NCBI RefSeq assembly: GCF_004135935.1
Contig: NZ_CP025086.1
Span: forward strand, 558,001-622,000
Reading direction: 5' to 3'
Source: Methylovirgula ligni
GTDB lineage: Bacteria > Pseudomonadota > Alphaproteobacteria > Rhizobiales > Beijerinckiaceae
DNA: 64,000 nt
Positions 1 to 8,532 of the stretch are shown here, piece by piece (positions within the stretch are counted from its first letter, which is position 1; every line of letters starts with the position of its first letter). Below the pieces are notes generated by a model. It saw only the letters and a program-made list of their open reading frames with translations, was not told where the DNA came from and searched no databases. Made by a program: the position numbers and the translations under genes.

Positions 1-86
1 GCGCCATACTTCGGCCATTGCCGCTTCAATAGCTGTGATTCGTGACGCCGCCCAACGCGCCCGTCCATTGGGACAAGCACCGCCTC

Positions 87-1442
87 ATGCGCCTCGCGCC
101 GCTCGGACTGGCCTTCGCCGTGCTGGCGCCGCTGCCGCTCGCCGCGCAAATATCCCATGCACCTGCACCTAATGCGCCCGCGTCGCCGTCGCCTGCGATC
201 ACCAGTAAAGAGAACGACATATCGGCGCATAAGACCGAATTGCAGGGCGTCGAGGATACGATCAGCGCCTCCGATGCGCAGCGGCAGAAGATCGAGGCGG
301 AGGTCGAGAACCTGCGGGGCGATCGGGCCCGGCTCTCGGCAGCCTTGATCGAAACCACGCAGCAGATCCAGGACAATGAAACCAAGGTGAGCGATGCCGA
401 GGCGCGGCTCGCGAGCCTCAAGGGGCGCGAGGACGCCATCCGCCGTTCCCTCGCCAGCCGCCGCGACGTCATCGCCGAGGTTCTCGCCTCGCTGCAACGG
501 ATGGGCCGCACGCCGCCGCCCGCGCTCCTCGTCTCGCCAGAGGACATGCTGCAGGCGATTCGCACCTCGATGCTGCTCGGCGCCGTCGTGCCGCAGATGC
601 GCGCCGAGACCGAGGCGCTCGCGAGCGACCTTTCGGCGCTCGTGCAATTGCGTGACGCGGTGGCGACGGAAAAGACGCAATTGGCGCAAAGGAACGCGGA
701 GCTTGAGCTGCAGCGTCAAACGCTTGCCGCTCTTGTCTCGGCGCGGCAGGCTTCGCTCGGTGTCGCTGAGCAGGCGCTCGACGCCGAGCAGCAGCGCGCC
801 GCCGACCTCGGCCGCCAGGCGACGAGCATGAAACAGCTCATCACCCGGATGGAGGAAGACCTCGCCGGGGCGAAAAAGGCCGCCGAGGAAGCCGCGAAAG
901 CCGAGGCGGCGCGGAAACTTGCCGAAGCCGCCGTGCCGCCTGTTCAAAAAACGATTATTTCGCCGTTCAAAGACCCCGGCCGCCTTGCTCCCGCCATGGC
1001 CTTCGCGGATACGAAGGGCTTGCTGCCTTTTCCTGCGGCAGGCACGATTCTGCGCTCTTTTGGTGCGCCGGATGGCGTCGGCGGTACGGAAAAGGGAATG
1101 TTGATGGCGACACGGCGCGGGGCCATTGTCGCCGCGCCTTATGACGGTTGGGTTGCCTTTTCGGGACCTTACCGGAGCTTTGGACAAGTCTTGATCATCA
1201 ATGCCGGCGGAGGCTATTATGTGGTCTTGGCCGGAATGAAGAGAATTAACGTAGAGGCGGGACAATTCGTCCTCGCCGGTGAGCCCGTCGCGAATATGGG
1301 TGACGGGTCGGTCAAGACTGCCGCGGCGATGGCCATTGGCGCGGCTGAACCTATCCTCTATGTCGAGTTTCGGAAAGACGGGGCGGCGATCGATCCGGGC
1401 CCATGGTGGGCAAAGCCGGACATGCAAAGGGTTCGCGGATAA
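87..1442 (+). CDS. envC: EnvC-like murein hydrolase activator (degenerate LytM/M23)
   Basis: Periplasmic protein expected to switch on cell-wall amidases at division. A signal peptide (MRLAPLGLAFAVLAPLPLAA) starts at the ATG at 87; the frame stays open to a GTG at 42, but this ATG gives a cleaner leader. Residues about 40-275 are Gln/Glu/Ala-rich coiled coil. The C-terminal ~120 residues have the M23/LytM fold pattern (AAPYDGWVAFSGPYRSFG, then YVEFRKDGAAIDPGPWW), but the zinc-ligand histidines are gone: the usual HxxxD reads KGMLMA and the usual HLHFE reads ILYVEF. This matches the non-enzymatic activator role known for EnvC. The stop overlaps the ctpA start by one base (TAATG), so the two are translationally coupled. 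Confidence 0.85.
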   Translation: MRLAPLGLAFAVLAPLPLAAQISHAPAPNAPASPSPAITSKENDISAHKTELQGVEDTISASDAQRQKIEAEVENLRGDRARLSAALIETTQQIQDNETKVSDAEARLASLKGREDAIRRSLASRRDVIAEVLASLQRMGRTPPPALLVSPEDMLQAIRTSMLLGAVVPQMRAETEALASDLSALVQLRDAVATEKTQLAQRNAELELQRQTLAALVSARQASLGVAEQALDAEQQRAADLGRQATSMKQLITRMEEDLAGAKKAAEEAAKAEAARKLAEAAVPPVQKTIISPFKDPGRLAPAMAFADTKGLLPFPAAGTILRSFGAPDGVGGTEKGMLMATRRGAIVAAPYDGWVAFSGPYRSFGQVLIINAGGGYYVVLAGMKRINVEAGQFVLAGEPVANMGDGSVKTAAAMAIGAAEPILYVEFRKDGAAIDPGPWWAKPDMQRVRG

Positions 1443-2875
1443 TGCGCAAAATTTCGCTTTTGTTGTGCGGCGCTGCTCTCGGCGCGGCGACGGCTTTGGT
1501 TGGTACCCAGGCTTTTCTGATACCCGGTGCGACGCCAGCCACGGCGGCGGCGGCGGATACCTATCGCAGCCTCAACCTGTTCGGCGACGTCTTCGAGAAG
1601 ATCAGAACCGATTATGTCGAAAAGCCCGACGACGAGAAGCTCGTCGAGGCGGCGATCAACGGCATGCTCTCATCGCTCGATCCGCATTCCAGCTATATGG
1701 ACGCCAAAGCGTTCAACGACATGCAGGTGCAGACCCGCGGCGAATTCGGCGGTCTCGGCATTGAAGTGACGCAGGAAAACGGCCTCATCAAAGTCGTGAC
1801 GCCGATCGACGACACCCCGGCCTCTCACGCCGGCATCCTCTCCGGCGACATCATCGCGGCGATCGACGGCCAGGCCGTCGACGGCCTGACGCTGAACCAG
1901 GCTGTCGACAAGATGCGCGGCGAGCCGAATACGGTGGTGACACTCAAGATCCTGCGCGGCCCCAAGAAGGATGCCCGCGACGTCAAGCTGACCCGCGCGG
2001 TTATCCAGATCAAATCGGTGCGCTCGAAGACCGAGGGCGACGATATCGGCTATATCCGCATCACCCAGTTCAACGAGCAGACCGCCGACGGCGTCCGCGA
2101 CGCGCTGCTGAAATTCCAGACCGACCCCGGCGACAAGCTCAAGGGCTATATCCTCGACTTGCGCAACAACCCGGGCGGCCTGCTCGACCAGTCGATCGCG
2201 GTCGTCAATGCTTTCGTCGACCACGGCGAGATCGTTTCGACCCGCGGCCGCAACGCCGACGAGACGATGCGCTACAACGCCCGGCCGGGCGATCTGTCTC
2301 ATGACAAGCCGCTCGTGGTCCTGATCAATGGCGGCTCGGCCTCGGCGTCGGAGATCGTCGCCGGCGCGCTGCAGGATCACAAACGCGCGACCATCATCGG
2401 CACGCGCTCCTTCGGCAAGGGCTCGGTGCAGACCATCATCCCGCTCGGCTCGGACAGCGGCGCGCTGCGGCTCACCACGGCGCGCTACTACACGCCGTCT
2501 GGCCGTTCGATCCAGGCGCAGGGCATCGAGCCGGATATCATTGTGCTGGAAGACGTCCCGGCCGATCTCAAGGGCCGCGACGAAACCAAGGGCGAAGCCT
2601 CGCTCAAGGGCCACTTGCTGAACGGCACGCATGAGCAGTTCGGCTCGCAGGCTTATGTTCCGCCGGATGAGAAAAACGACAAGCAGCTGATCGCCGCCGA
2701 GGATTTGCTGCGGGGCATCAAGCGCGCCGACGCGGCTTCTGCCGAGACGCCCGCGCCGGGTGTGTCGGTTGCTCCGACCCCTGCTCCGGCTCCCGCGCCA
2801 GCCCCGGCGAAGCCGGCGGCGCCCGCCGCCAAACCGGCGGCAACGCCTGACCCGAGCGCCGGCAAGAGCCCCTGA
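1442..2875 (+). CDS. ctpA: S41 family carboxy-terminal processing protease CtpA
   Basis: Periplasmic serine protease of about 477 aa that trims or degrades proteins from the C-terminus. The start at 1442 overlaps the envC stop and gives a signal peptide (MRKISLLLCGAALGAATALV). A PDZ domain follows (around EFGGLGIEVTQENGLIKV to VTLKILRG), then the S41 domain. The catalytic Ser is in GGSASASE (S301) and the Lys in RSFGKGSVQ (K326), 25 residues apart as in the family. The last 50 residues are a Pro/Ala-rich tail (APTPAPAPAPAPAKPAAP) that is probably unstructured. The envC-ctpA pairing is standard in alphaproteobacteria. Confidence 0.95.
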   Translation: MRKISLLLCGAALGAATALVGTQAFLIPGATPATAAAADTYRSLNLFGDVFEKIRTDYVEKPDDEKLVEAAINGMLSSLDPHSSYMDAKAFNDMQVQTRGEFGGLGIEVTQENGLIKVVTPIDDTPASHAGILSGDIIAAIDGQAVDGLTLNQAVDKMRGEPNTVVTLKILRGPKKDARDVKLTRAVIQIKSVRSKTEGDDIGYIRITQFNEQTADGVRDALLKFQTDPGDKLKGYILDLRNNPGGLLDQSIAVVNAFVDHGEIVSTRGRNADETMRYNARPGDLSHDKPLVVLINGGSASASEIVAGALQDHKRATIIGTRSFGKGSVQTIIPLGSDSGALRLTTARYYTPSGRSIQAQGIEPDIIVLEDVPADLKGRDETKGEASLKGHLLNGTHEQFGSQAYVPPDEKNDKQLIAAEDLLRGIKRADAASAETPAPGVSVAPTPAPAPAPAPAKPAAPAAKPAATPDPSAGKSP

Positions 2876-2897
2876 TCGCTCCTTCGACGACAAGATC

Positions 2898-2936
2898 AAG
2901 TCCCGCAATCACACCGATTGCGGGACTTTTCTTTTT
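2898..2936 (+). terminator. Rho-independent terminator after ctpA
   Basis: A perfect 13-bp stem (AAGTCCCGCAATC / GATTGCGGGACTT) with a 5-nt loop is followed by TTCTTTTT. It ends the envC-ctpA transcript; the next gene starts 110 bp further on. Confidence 0.9.
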
Positions 2937-3045
2937 GATTTCGCTGCCGGTTCCTGCCCCATCCGCGCCTGTGTATGATGGGCGGCCCTGATTCGCGCTC
3001 GCAGTAGAAACTGCGCGCGACCTTGCGGCCGGAAAAAGCGAAGCA

Positions 3046-4239
3046 ATGCCGAGCGATGATCTCCACAAGCCGCTAGGACTCGACCGCAAAACCGCGGCGC
3101 GCCGCCGGCCCGGCTGGTTGATGCCCGCGCTTCTGGGTTGCGCCGCGATCGGCGGCCTTATTCTGTGGCACGAGTTCGCCGCACCCCCGATAGACACGCA
3201 GACCGTCGCCGCCATTGTCGCGCCGACGCCTCAGCCTGCCCCGCCACCGCCCGCGCCGAAAATGACCTCAGCAACAGCGCCGACGGCACATGATTTCATT
3301 CAGAGCGCGGCGCAAGTCGAATACGAAAGCGGCGTCAAGGTCGTCCGCGCCAATGGCGGCACCGCGCCCGATTCGATGATCATCGAGGTGCCGCAGGCGC
3401 ATGGTCTCGCACTGGCATCCGCACCGGATCCGAGACTCGTCGAAAGCAGCCGCTACGGGCCTTTGCCGCGCGTCGGCGACGACGGTTCGCGCCCGGCCGA
3501 TGTCTATGCGCGGCCGGTCGAGGCAAATTCCGCACTCAAAGCCGGCGCGCCGCGTATCGTCCTCGTCATCGGCGGCCTCGGGCTCAGCCGCCCGATCACC
3601 GACGCGGCCATCGAGAACCTGCCCGGCGGCGTGACCTTCGCTTTCGCGCCCTACGGACGCGACCTCGCCGCCAGCGTGGCACAGGCCCGCGCGCGCGGCC
3701 ACGAAGTGATCCTGCAAGCGCCGATGGAACCGGTCGATTATCCGCAAACCGATCCCGGTCCGCATACGCTGATGACTACTGCGACCCCGGCCGAGAACAC
3801 CGACAATCTGCACTGGCTGATGAGCCGCTTTTCCGGCTATGTCGGCATCGGCAATTTCCTCGGCGCCAAATTCACCGCCGATACCGCGAGCTTCGCGCCC
3901 GTGCTGCAGGAAATCGGCGAGCGCGGCCTTATATATCTCGATGATGGTACGTCGCCGCAAAGCCTGACGGCGAGTCTCGCCGCGCAGGATGGTGTGCCCG
4001 CCGTCAAAGCCGATCTCGTTCTCGACACGGCCCCGGACGGGATCGACGCGACCCTGGTAAAGCTCGAAGCCATCGCCCGCGACAAGGGTCTCGCGATCGG
4101 CGTGGCAAGCGCTTTGCCAGAGAGTCTCGAGAAGATCGGCCGCTTCGCCCGCATCGCCCAGTCACGCGGGCTGGCGCTTGTCCCGCTGAGCGCGGCGGTC
4201 AGCCGGGACGCGCCGAGCGTCGTCGATCGAGGCCAGTAA
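3046..4239 (+). CDS. Divergent polysaccharide deacetylase family protein (YibQ type)
   Basis: A 397-aa protein with one N-terminal membrane anchor (about residues 22-42), a Pro/Ala-rich linker (PTPQPAPPPPAPK) and a C-terminal domain of the divergent polysaccharide deacetylase family. The core runs from PRIVLVIGGLGLSRPITDAA through VILQAPMEPVDYPQTDPGPH to GLIYLDDGTSPQSL. The conserved Asp/His set of active NodB deacetylases is not obvious, so activity is unproven. The position between ctpA and rppH is conserved in alphaproteobacteria and points to a cell-envelope role. It starts at an ATG after the ctpA terminator, so it probably has its own promoter. Confidence 0.85.
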   Translation: MPSDDLHKPLGLDRKTAARRRPGWLMPALLGCAAIGGLILWHEFAAPPIDTQTVAAIVAPTPQPAPPPPAPKMTSATAPTAHDFIQSAAQVEYESGVKVVRANGGTAPDSMIIEVPQAHGLALASAPDPRLVESSRYGPLPRVGDDGSRPADVYARPVEANSALKAGAPRIVLVIGGLGLSRPITDAAIENLPGGVTFAFAPYGRDLAASVAQARARGHEVILQAPMEPVDYPQTDPGPHTLMTTATPAENTDNLHWLMSRFSGYVGIGNFLGAKFTADTASFAPVLQEIGERGLIYLDDGTSPQSLTASLAAQDGVPAVKADLVLDTAPDGIDATLVKLEAIARDKGLAIGVASALPESLEKIGRFARIAQSRGLALVPLSAAVSRDAPSVVDRGQ

Positions 4240-4263
4240 AAGAACCCAGTCGTCAAGAGTCAC

Positions 4264-4755
4264 ATGAGCGAGTTCCTGGATTATCGTCCGTGCGTGGGCA
4301 TCATGCTTCTCAACCGGGAGGGGCTTGTCTTCATCGGCCGCCGCCGTCACCGCCGTCGCGAACATTTCGATTTTGACTGGCAGATGCCGCAGGGTGGCAT
4401 CGACCCCGGTGAGGCGGCCTATGACGCGGCGGTGCGCGAGCTGTTCGAGGAAACCAATGTGTCCTCGACGAAGCTGCTCGCCGAAGCGCCTGCTTGGTAC
4501 AGCTACGATTTGCCGGCCGAGTCCGCGAGAGCCTCATGGCGAGGCCGGTATCGCGGCCAAAGACAGAAATGGTTCGCGTTGCGCTTCGAGGGCGACGAAT
4601 CCGAGATCGACATCCATACGCCCGGCGGCGACGCGCATCCCGAATTCGATGCCTGGCGCTGGGAACGCATAGAGCGGCTGCCCCAGCTTATCGTTCCCTT
4701 CAAGCGCGAGGTTTACGAAAGCGTGATCCGGGATTTCGGCCATCTGGCGGAGTGA
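4264..4755 (+). CDS. rppH: RNA pyrophosphohydrolase (Nudix)
   Basis: A 163-aa cytoplasmic Nudix hydrolase that converts 5'-triphosphate RNA ends to monophosphate and so starts mRNA decay. The Nudix box is at residues 44-66 (GGIDPGE...RELFEETNV). The N-terminus ([19 protein letters not shown]) and the C-terminal [19 protein letters not shown] are typical of RppH/NudH. It lies 24 bp downstream of the deacetylase gene on the same strand, so the two are probably co-transcribed. Confidence 0.93.
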   Translation: MSEFLDYRPCVGIMLLNREGLVFIGRRRHRRREHFDFDWQMPQGGIDPGEAAYDAAVRELFEETNVSSTKLLAEAPAWYSYDLPAESARASWRGRYRGQRQKWFALRFEGDESEIDIHTPGGDAHPEFDAWRWERIERLPQLIVPFKREVYESVIRDFGHLAE

Positions 4756-4777
4756 GGCCGCCGCGCCGGGGCGGGCG

Positions 4778-5122
4778 CTATTTCGCGATGATGACGCCCT
4801 TGGGCGCGTCCTCGTGGAAATCGTCGAAGAAATCATATTTGCCGGGTGCCAGCGGATGCACTTCGACGCTCACCGTGCGACCGGCCGCTACGACCTTCTC
4901 CTTGTGCAGCCTGTGGCTCTCGAACTCGGAGGCCGTCTTTCCGGTGTTGCGCACCACGATCTTGAACCGCGTATTGGCCGGCACTTCGAGATGCAGCGGT
5001 GTGATCGTGCCATCGTGGAACTCGATCGTCGGCGCGTCGGCCGCACGCGCCGGAACGGCGGCGAAAGCGAACGTGAAGGCAAGCGCCGCGGCATGAGCCA
5101 TATTCAAGCGAGTCATGGGCAT
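4778..5122 (-). CDS. Small exported cupredoxin-domain protein
   Basis: About 114 aa, starting at the ATG at 5122 (MPMTRLN...) or the next ATG at 5116. A signal peptide (AAALAFTFAFAAVPARA) precedes one cupredoxin-like beta-sandwich (FHDGTITPLHLEVPANTRFK, then VVRNTGKTASEFESHRLHKEK and PGKYDFFDDFHEDAPKGVII). There is no cysteine, so it is not a classical blue-copper type 1 site; His residues in ESHRLHKE and DFHED are candidate ligands. Relatives are found with EfeO and FTR1-type iron transporters, but neither lies beside it here. It converges with rppH and diverges from the helicase gene. The family is fairly certain, the metal and role are not. Confidence 0.8.
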   Translation of the reverse strand: MPMTRLNMAHAAALAFTFAFAAVPARAADAPTIEFHDGTITPLHLEVPANTRFKIVVRNTGKTASEFESHRLHKEKVVAAGRTVSVEVHPLAPGKYDFFDDFHEDAPKGVIIAK

Positions 5123-5149
5123 TTTCCGAAGTCCTGTTTGGCCGTGTAT

Positions 5150-5213
5150 GGAACATCTAGAGCGCGAAGTTTTGGCCAAAAGCAAGTCAAGCCTGAGAGA
5201 ATGGAAATGTTCC
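5150..5213. promoter_or_regulatory. Divergent intergenic region with dyads
   Basis: Between the cupredoxin and helicase genes (5123-5292) there is a perfect 12-bp palindrome TTTTGGCCAAAA (5170-5181), framed by the inverted pair GGAACAT (5150-5156) and ATGTTCC (5207-5213). This is a plausible operator region for the divergent pair; no regulator family is recognised. Confidence 0.35.
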
Positions 5214-5292
5214 AAGGGCTTGTTTAGAAGCGTTTTCAACACCGCCGCCGCACGCCCCCGATTCGCCCCGAATGGCATGATCTGACGCAAGC

Positions 5293-6381
5293 ATGGAATG
5301 GTCACCCCAACAGGATGCTGCGCTGAAAGCAGTCAGCTTCTGGCTGAAGCGCGGCGCACCGCAGGTCTTCCGTCTGTTCGGTTATGCCGGCAGCGGCAAG
5401 ACGACGCTCGCCCGCACGATCGCCGACGCCCAAGATGGCGAGGTTCTGTTCGGCGCCTTCACCGGCAAGGCGGCGCTGGTGATGCGCTCGAAAGGCTGCC
5501 GCGACGCGCGCACCATCCACAGCATGATCTATCGCGCCAAGGAAACCGACAGCGAGGAACCGCTGTTCGTGCTGAACGAGGAAAGCCCCGTCGCCAAGGC
5601 GGAGCTCATCATCATCGACGAATGTTCGATGGTCGATGAGGAACTCGGTCGCGATCTCCTCTCCTTCGGCAAGCCCGTCCTCGTGCTGGGCGATCCGGCG
5701 CAATTGCCGCCGATCAAGGGCGGCGGCTTCTTCACCGAGGCCGAGCCCGACGTCATGCTGACCGAAGTGCATCGCCAGGCCGCCGACAATCCGATCATCC
5801 GCCTTTCCATGACGATCCGCGAGGGCGGCCGGCTGTCGCCCGGCCTCTATGGTGCCTGCCGCATCATCCATCGCGACGCGATCGATGCCGAGCAAGTGAC
5901 CGAAGCCGATCAGGTGCTGGTCGGCCTCAACCGCACGCGCCGCGCCTACAATCGCCGGATTCGCGAATTGCTCGGCCGCTCCGACATCTTGCCGGAGCCC
6001 GGCGACAAACTCGTCTGCCTGCGCAACGACCGCAAGAAGGGCCTGCTCAACGGCTCGCTGTGGAATGTGCGCACGGCGGGCAGCCTGCGCCGCCGGAAGA
6101 TCCGCATGACCGTCGTGCCGGAAGAGGACAGCACGCACAAACCCTTGCGCATCGGCGTGCTGCCGGAATTCTTCACCAGCGAGGAGGAGATTCCCTATGC
6201 GCTGCGGCGTGAATCCGACGAATTCGACTATGGCTACGCATTGACCGTGCACAAGGCGCAAGGCTCGCAATGGGACGATGTCGTGCTGTTCGACGAAAGC
6301 AGCGCCTTTCGCGATCATCGCGCCCGCTGGCTCTACACAGGCGTGACCCGCGCCGCGGTGAGCTTAACCATCGTACTTTAG
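5293..6381 (+). CDS. RecD-like ATP-dependent DNA helicase (AAA/UvrD fold)
   Basis: A 362-aa superfamily 1 helicase-like ATPase. Walker A is GYAGSGKTTLA near residue 30, Walker B is ELIIIDECSMVDEE, motif III is LVLGDPAQLPPIKGGGFF, and the C-terminal motifs are YALTVHKAQGSQWDDVVLFD and WLYTGVTRA. It is about half the length of RecD2 and lacks its long N-terminal region, as in the short 'ATP-dependent RecD-like helicase' genes common in alphaproteobacteria. It starts at the ATG at 5293. The substrate is unknown, and it is not linked to recB or recC here. Confidence 0.88.
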   Translation: MEWSPQQDAALKAVSFWLKRGAPQVFRLFGYAGSGKTTLARTIADAQDGEVLFGAFTGKAALVMRSKGCRDARTIHSMIYRAKETDSEEPLFVLNEESPVAKAELIIIDECSMVDEELGRDLLSFGKPVLVLGDPAQLPPIKGGGFFTEAEPDVMLTEVHRQAADNPIIRLSMTIREGGRLSPGLYGACRIIHRDAIDAEQVTEADQVLVGLNRTRRAYNRRIRELLGRSDILPEPGDKLVCLRNDRKKGLLNGSLWNVRTAGSLRRRKIRMTVVPEEDSTHKPLRIGVLPEFFTSEEEIPYALRRESDEFDYGYALTVHKAQGSQWDDVVLFDESSAFRDHRARWLYTGVTRAAVSLTIVL

Positions 6382-6437
6382 ATTCTTTGTGTTAGGCGCA
6401 AATTCGGGCATCATGCGCCCGCAACCGGACGAGGCCG

Positions 6438-7277
6438 ATGAAGTCGATCCTGATCCCCGTCGAAACGCACGCGGGCATGTCGGCCGTACTCGAGACCGCC
6501 CGTCTGCTCGCCCAGAAATTCGCCAGCTATATCGAAGGCGTCGCGCTGGGGCCGGATCTGACGCAGATCGTCGCGGCGGATTTTTCCCTTGATGGCATCG
6601 TCTTCGACTATGCGGTGCGGCGCGACCTTCTCGATGAGGCGCGCAAGACCTTCGAGAGCTTCATGCGGGACGCGGCGATCCCGCCGCGGTCCGAGGCGGC
6701 GGACGCTTCCGCCCCCAGCTACGGCTGGGTCCGCGACGGGCTGATCTCCGACACGGGCGTCGGCGAATATGGCCGCGTCTTCGACATTATCGCCGTCGGT
6801 CGGCCAGGGCCCGGCGCCGAGCAGCCGCGGAAATCGACCCTCGAAGCGGTGCTGACCGAAAGCGGCCGGCCGCTGCTGATCGCCCCGCCCCGCGCCCCGG
6901 AGCGGCTCGGCGAGGTGATCGCCATCGCCTGGAACCGCAATTCCGAGACGGCGCGCACCGTCGCCTTCGCCTTGCCGCTGCTGAAGCTGGCGCGGGACGT
7001 GCCGGTCTTCACCATCCCCGGCTATACGCTCGCCGGACCGGACCATGTGCAACTGGTCGAGAATCTGAAACGTCACGGCGTGCCGGCGCGCGCCATCGAC
7101 GTACATGAAACCGCCAAGACGCCCGGTCTCGCCGTTCTGGTCACCGCCCGCTCCGTCGGCGCCGATCTTTTGATCAAGGGCGGCTACACGCAGAGCCGTC
7201 TGCGCCAATTCATCTTCGGCCGTGCCACCGGCCAAATTCTCGCCGAGGCGAATATTCCGATCTTTATGGCGCATTAG
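6438..7277 (+). CDS. Universal stress protein family protein
   Basis: A 279-aa cytoplasmic protein made of two Usp-type halves. The first begins MKSILIPVETHAGMSAVLETA and the second GEVIAIAWNRNSETARTVAFA. It ends with the characteristic tail TQSRLRQFIFGRATGQILAEANIPIFMAH. The usual ATP-binding pattern G-2x-G-9x-G(S/T) is partly kept in that tail (FGRATGQIL). It lies 57 bp after the helicase gene and 83 bp before the RND genes. The stress it responds to cannot be told from sequence. Confidence 0.88.
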   Translation: MKSILIPVETHAGMSAVLETARLLAQKFASYIEGVALGPDLTQIVAADFSLDGIVFDYAVRRDLLDEARKTFESFMRDAAIPPRSEAADASAPSYGWVRDGLISDTGVGEYGRVFDIIAVGRPGPGAEQPRKSTLEAVLTESGRPLLIAPPRAPERLGEVIAIAWNRNSETARTVAFALPLLKLARDVPVFTIPGYTLAGPDHVQLVENLKRHGVPARAIDVHETAKTPGLAVLVTARSVGADLLIKGGYTQSRLRQFIFGRATGQILAEANIPIFMAH

Positions 7278-7359
7278 CCGTGGCGCCGATTGCCTCGGCA
7301 AGCTGTTCAAGGTTAGGGTCGCCGCATATTTCCGGTCGGCACCGGTTCGAGGGGAACGA

Positions 7360-8523
7360 ATGCTGGCGGTTTTCAGAACGGGTCGGAGCGTCGCGGCACT
7401 CGGGCTTCTGACCCTGCTCGGAGCTTGCCAACAGGAAAACACCTATGTGCCGCCGCCACCGCCCACGGTCGGCGTCGCCAATCCAATTCAAAAGACGGTG
7501 CAGCCCTATCTCGAAGCCACCGGCAATATGGCGGCGGTCAACAGCGTCAATCTTGTCGCCCGCGTGCAGGGCTTCCTTCAGGAGATCGATTACAAGGACG
7601 GCGCGGCGGTCAAGAAAGGCACGACGCTCTTCGTCATCGAGCCCGAACCCTACAAGCTGAAGATCGACCAGGCGCAGGCGGCGCTCGACGGCGCCAAGGC
7701 GCAACTGCTTCAGTCGCAGACCGAATTCGGCCGCCAGCAGGCCCTCGCCTCCCGCCAGATCTCGACCCAGGCGACGCTCGATCAGGCGCGCGCCACCCGC
7801 GATCTCAATCAGGCGACGGTCGAGCAGGACGAGGCCAATCTGCAGCAGGCGCAGATCAACCTCGGCTATACGCATGTTGACGCGCCGTTCGACGGCACGG
7901 TGACACAGCATCTCGTCTCGGTCGGCGAACTCGTCGGCACCAATTCGCCGACACAGCTCGCGACCATCTATCAGCTCGATCCGATCTGGGTGAATTTCAC
8001 CATCAGCGAACGCGATGTGCAGACGATCCGCGCCGCGATGGCCAAGCACGGGATCACCACGGCCGATATTGTCGGCAAAGTGTCCGTCGAGGTCGGGCTG
8101 CAGACCGACCACGGTTTCCCCTACAAGGGCGTGATCGATTATATCGCGCCGAACGTCGATCCTTCGACCGGCACGCTGAACGTGCGCGGCGTGCTCGACA
8201 ACAAAGAGGCCCGGCTTCTGCCCGGCTATTACGTGCGCGTCCACCTGCCGCTGCGGCCGGTCGATGCTGTGCTGGTGCCCGACGAAGCGATCGGCGCCGA
8301 TCAGAGCGGCCGCTATGTCCTCGTCGTCAACGCCAGCAATGTCGTCGAGCAGCGCAAAGTGACGATCGGCGAAACGTTCGACGGCATGCGCCGGATTCTT
8401 TCGGGACTGACGGCGAAGGACAAGGTCATCGTCGCCGGCCTGCTGCAAGCCGCGCCGGGCCAGAAGGTTGTACCGCAAGTCCAGCAGATAACCGCTACCG
8501 ATCCCGACACCGAAGCCAAATAG
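7360..8523 (+). CDS. RND efflux periplasmic adaptor (membrane fusion lipoprotein)
   Basis: About 387 aa. The ATG at 7360 gives a lipoprotein signal (RSVAALGLLTLLGAC) with Cys in the lipobox, so the protein is probably tethered to the inner membrane. The HlyD/MexE-type layout is clear: a barrel-sandwich hybrid half (VNLVARVQGFLQEIDYKDG), an alpha-hairpin coiled coil rich in Gln/Ala/Leu (about residues 100-165), the second lipoyl half (LGYTHVDAPFDGTVTQHLVS) and a beta-barrel/membrane-proximal domain. It bridges the permease encoded 9 bp downstream to an outer-membrane channel, which is not encoded here. No local regulator gene is present. Confidence 0.93.
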   Translation: MLAVFRTGRSVAALGLLTLLGACQQENTYVPPPPPTVGVANPIQKTVQPYLEATGNMAAVNSVNLVARVQGFLQEIDYKDGAAVKKGTTLFVIEPEPYKLKIDQAQAALDGAKAQLLQSQTEFGRQQALASRQISTQATLDQARATRDLNQATVEQDEANLQQAQINLGYTHVDAPFDGTVTQHLVSVGELVGTNSPTQLATIYQLDPIWVNFTISERDVQTIRAAMAKHGITTADIVGKVSVEVGLQTDHGFPYKGVIDYIAPNVDPSTGTLNVRGVLDNKEARLLPGYYVRVHLPLRPVDAVLVPDEAIGADQSGRYVLVVNASNVVEQRKVTIGETFDGMRRILSGLTAKDKVIVAGLLQAAPGQKVVPQVQQITATDPDTEAK

Positions 8524-8532
8524 GCCGGCGCG

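Noticed and set aside
1670-2908. Long antisense open frame under ctpA
   Set aside because: GC-rich codon bias keeps antisense frames open across the window (also 56861-58765 under acnA, 7264-8478 under the RND adaptor and 40297-41565 under carA). The translations are Arg/Ala/His-rich, with no domains and no start context.
5226-5240. TTTAGAAGCGTTTTC as a fifth Irr box
   Set aside because: The right arm TTCT is absent (GTTTTC), and the flanking genes give no independent support for iron control.
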